Source: Poronia punctata
Lineage: Eukaryota; Ascomycota; Sordariomycetes; Xylariales; Xylariaceae
Length of the DNA stretch: 64,000 nt
Assembly (NCBI GenBank): GCA_022579005.1
Contig: MU401602.1
Coordinates: forward strand, 35,747 to 99,746
Direction: 5' to 3'
Shown: positions 61,130 to 64,000 of the stretch, one piece after another
How the letters are laid out: every line of letters begins with the position of its first letter
How positions within the stretch are numbered: the stretch's first letter is position 1
The notes under the pieces: generated by a model
The model's database searches: none
Seen by the model: the letters and a program-made list of their open reading frames with translations, nothing else
What the model was told of the DNA's origin: nothing
Program-made: the position numbers and the translations under genes

Positions 61130-63570
61130 ATTTTAATGTTTTTTTAATAGTTACTTATAATAGATATTAAAATATTAATACCTATATGCTTAGTAATCTT
61201 TTTATATAAAAATTATATACGTTTTAAGTACTATTTGCTTATATACTATATAGCTTTTATAATTTTTGCTACTTTATTAAATTAAATAACTTTAATAAAT
61301 ATTGCTTTATATATTATTAATAATATAATATTTATTTAATTATATAAGATATTGTACTTTATTTATATAAAGTAATTACTTACTTATATAATTATATTAT
61401 AATAACGCTACTTATTTACTTACTTTTAAAGCACTTATATTATATTTAATTAAAGTTTAAAAAAGCATTAAAGTATAGCTAAATCTTATTTAATTATAAC
61501 TAGCAAAAAGCTATATTATAAATAAGATTTTATAATTTTATATTATATTTTTATTTATATAAGTATAATATTTATATAAAATAAAAAATTGCTGTTTTAA
61601 GATACTTTAAAAAGTATAATTTTAAAAGGTTTTTTTAAAAAAAATATTATAATGTTTAATATATAAGTATGCTTTTTAAAGCATATTTAATAAGCTTTTA
61701 AACTTGTTTTAAACTAGATTTTTTATATAAAATAAAATAGTTTAAAAAAGTACTTTAATATATACTATTAAAAAGGTGCTTTAAATTATTTTAGTTTTTA
61801 AGCTATATTTTTAAAAGATTTAAAAAAAATTTATAATGCTAAATAAAATAACAAAAGTTATAAGTTAAAAAAACTATATAAATTTAAGCTAATAACTTAA
61901 TGTAAGATTACTAATTTAAATATAAATTAAGTTTTAGTATTATTTAGTTACCTTTTTTTAAAAAAAAAGAAGAATTTATACTTGCTAGTTAGTAATAATT
62001 AAATTATATTATAAAATATTAATAATATTAAAAACTTAACAACAACAATAAAATTAAATTAACTTTAATTAAAAAAGCTAAACTATTAACAGTTTAAAGC
62101 TTTTAAATAATATTTAAAAATATTATAAAACTATAACTAATTAAAAATAAAAATATTATTTTTTTTTTAGTATAATAATTTGTTGCTATAACTTAGCGCT
62201 ATACTTTTTAGTTATAGCTTTTTTTAATTTTTTTATAAACAAACTAATAGTTAAAAACTAAGCTAAAAACTTTATTTTTATAAGTTAAAAGTAAAAAAAG
62301 GTAGCATAAAAATATTAATAGTGTAAATTAAAACTTTAAAATTATTAAAAACAAGTTTAAAATATATATAAATTAAAAAACTTATAGCATTAATAGTAAG
62401 TTATTTAATTAAACTTTAAAGTAAGGTTTTAGTTTAAAAATAATGCTAACTATAAAATATAGCATTTTTTTTACTTAAACTTTTTTTGCTAGTTAAATTA
62501 TATATAAATTAATACATTAAGACTATATAGTAAAAAGCAATATAAAAGCAAAACTAGGCTTTTATAATTTTATTATAAAACAATACTAAACTATTTTAAA
62601 ATATAGTGCTATTTTTATTAAAAATAGCTAAGCTATATAAATTACTAAAAATAGTATAAGTAAAAAAAAAAGCAGCTTTAAACTACTTTAATAACTTAGC
62701 AACTTAAATTATATTAAACTATAACATTTTTAGCAACTAAAAAAAATAAAATATTAAAAGTTAGTAAAACGTATATAAAAAAAGTATAAATTAATATATA
62801 AGCTTATAAGTATTATAAGCTTTTTAATAAGTTTTATAAAAAAAAGCACTAAGATTTTTATAAATATATACTATATAAAGCAGCAAACTTTTATTTAATT
62901 AAAAATTATATATTGTACGCTTAAAATAAAGCTAGCAAGCATTTAAAACTAAGATAATTTTTTAGCTATTATAAGTACTATATTTTTAATTGCGCACTTT
63001 AGTACTTTACTTATATAAGCTATAAAGTTTACGCTATTTATTATAAGCACGTTTACAAGCTATACTACTTATATTACTTTTGCTAGCATTACTTTTACTT
63101 TTATTACTTTTATATTAGCTTTTGTTTTTATTATTTTCTTTATAATAAATTATAAAATTTATAGCAAAAGCTAATATTATATTAAATTAAATATAAACTA
63201 AAGAGGAAAAGAGGTAAAAAAAAAGTAAAATAAGTATATTAAAAATAAAAAAATAAATTTTTAAAAAAAAAAAATTAAAATTAAAATAATAAAGATAATA
63301 AAAGTATTAAAAATAGAAAATAAAAAAGTTAGTATAAGTGTTAGTAAAATATAAAAGTATATTAGTACATATTTAAACTAACTATAAAATATACTTATAA
63401 TAAACTTAATTTTAATACTTATAGTTTAATTAAAAAGTACTTAAATACTTAAGTACTATATAATTTAATTAGTTAAGTTAATTAAAGGTTATAATTAAAA
63501 GTTACTAAGCAACTTTAAAATAGTACTATTAATATACTTATAATTAAGTATAGTAAAAAGAGAGAATAAT

Positions 63571-63748
63571 TATAGTAATAAAAGTATAAAGTACCTTTAT
63601 TAAACTTATATAAAAAATACGTCCTACCTTTATATTAAATAAGATTCTTTTTCTTTTTAAACATTAGTTTATGTTAACTATAATACTTAATATACCTAAT
63701 ATTATACCTAACTATCCTTTTCTTATATTCTTCCTTTCTACTATAACA
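63571..63748 (+). repeat. Family D right terminal repeat
   Basis: 178 bp, the same length as the left copy; contains ATACGTCCTACCTTTATATT at the equivalent place, showing C-to-T and G-to-A change. Confidence 0.8.
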
Positions 63749-63905
63749 ATAAAAGCAAAAAGCATACTATATAATATTTTAAGCTATACTAAGCAAAGCA
63801 AAAAATATTTAAAAAAGATTTAATTTTTAGTGAAACTAATAAGCAAAAAAATAGCAAACATATAATATAATAGCTATAATAGTTTTTTTTAAAAAAGCGT
63901 AGTTA

Positions 63906-64000
63906 TATAAGGGTTTAAGCAATAAAGTAGTTATAAAGTAATGTTGCTAGCAATTTTAAAAACTAAGTATATTAAATAACTTTTATTTAGTTAGCTAAGT
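63906..64000 (+). repeat. Start of another family C terminal repeat, cut by window edge
   Basis: TATAAGGGTTTAAGCAATAA and the following bases match the first 95 bases of the family C repeat at 47221. It runs off the window, so a further family C element or solo repeat continues to the right. Confidence 0.75.

Larger units (their letters stand above)
60952..63748 (+). mobile_element. Family D: compact LTR element with target duplication
   Basis: Terminal direct repeats of 178 bp each at 60952-61129 and 63571-63748. The left begins TG and ends CA; in the right the TG has become TA. Differences between the two are nearly all C/T and G/A. ATAAA lies immediately outside both ends (60947-60951 and 63749-63753). 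A purine tract (AAAAAGAGAGAA, 63555-63566) lies a few bases upstream of the right repeat, which fixes plus orientation. The 2.44-kb interior is too short for complete gag-pol and has no open frame, so this is either a non-autonomous (LARD-like) element or an internally deleted one. No primer-binding site could be matched to a tRNA. Confidence 0.8.
60740..63900 (-). repeat. Repeat E, inverted copy interrupted by element D
   Basis: The minus-strand match to 52985-53300 covers 60740-60951 and resumes at 63749-63900. The break coincides exactly with element D and its 5-bp target duplication. Confidence 0.65.
46973..64000. repeat. 17-kb AT-saturated, gene-free block of nested degraded retroelements
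   Basis: From immediately after the EDC3 stop to the window end the DNA is almost pure A/T, with no open frame worth naming. Surviving C is nearly always preceded by A or G and followed by T (ACT, GCT), with the complementary pattern for G (AGT, AGC), hence the flood of AGCT and AAGCTT. Less mutated islands occur near 52850, 60430-60730 and 60960-61130. Families C, D and E and a family A end are resolved inside and listed separately. A telomere-proximal or centromere-proximal position is possible but not shown. Confidence 0.85.

Overview
The window looks like nuclear DNA of a filamentous ascomycete (Pezizomycotina, most likely Sordariomycetes). The reasons are short GT-AG introns with CTAAC/CTGAC-like branch sites, protein families with a filamentous-fungal gene structure, and long AT-saturated blocks typical of repeat-induced point mutation (RIP). 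Genus and species cannot be read from the sequence. Intergenic DNA of normal composition is full of TACCTACC runs and a recurring TACTCGTA octamer.

Layout: 1-6.9 kb has no recognisable gene and contains a G homopolymer followed by an assembly gap (N, 5478-6247). From 6.9 to 30.1 kb is an ordinary gene-bearing segment: a conserved fungal protein of unknown function (+), mitochondrial ribosomal protein bS6m/MRP17 (+), DCN1 (-), sorting nexin MVP1 (-), DNA ligase IV (+), uracil phosphoribosyltransferase (-), a duplicated-domain fluoride exporter (+) and a Dal5-like MFS transporter (+) that has a one-base frame problem at one splice junction. From 30 to 47 kb, GC-balanced islands carrying MRPL10 (uL15m), PIF1 and EDC3 alternate with AT-rich blocks. 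From 46.97 kb to the window end the DNA is almost wholly AT-rich and non-coding.

The genes are housekeeping and do not form a cluster with a shared pathway. They cover mitochondrial translation (MRP17, MRPL10), genome maintenance (LIG4 for end joining, PIF1 helicase), protein and mRNA turnover (DCN1 neddylation, EDC3 decapping), endosomal sorting (MVP1), pyrimidine salvage, fluoride resistance and solute uptake. Most gene models were assembled by hand from split reading frames; splice sites are inferred from GT/AG, reading phase and family similarity recalled from memory.

The most informative unexplained structure is in the AT-rich part. Reading repeats against each other, I resolve at least three families of degraded long-terminal-repeat elements: family A (38.0-43.6 kb, plus an inverted terminal copy at 53.4 kb), family C (47.2-52.5 kb, plus a longer inverted copy at 53.6-60.6 kb) and family D (60.95-63.75 kb). 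Family D has 178-bp terminal repeats, a 5-bp target duplication, a purine tract and an empty-site paralogue at 53.1 kb. Surviving cytosines in these blocks are almost all in ACT or GCT, a context pattern that deserves counting. I found no prokaryote-like defence system, CRISPR array or secondary-metabolite cluster.
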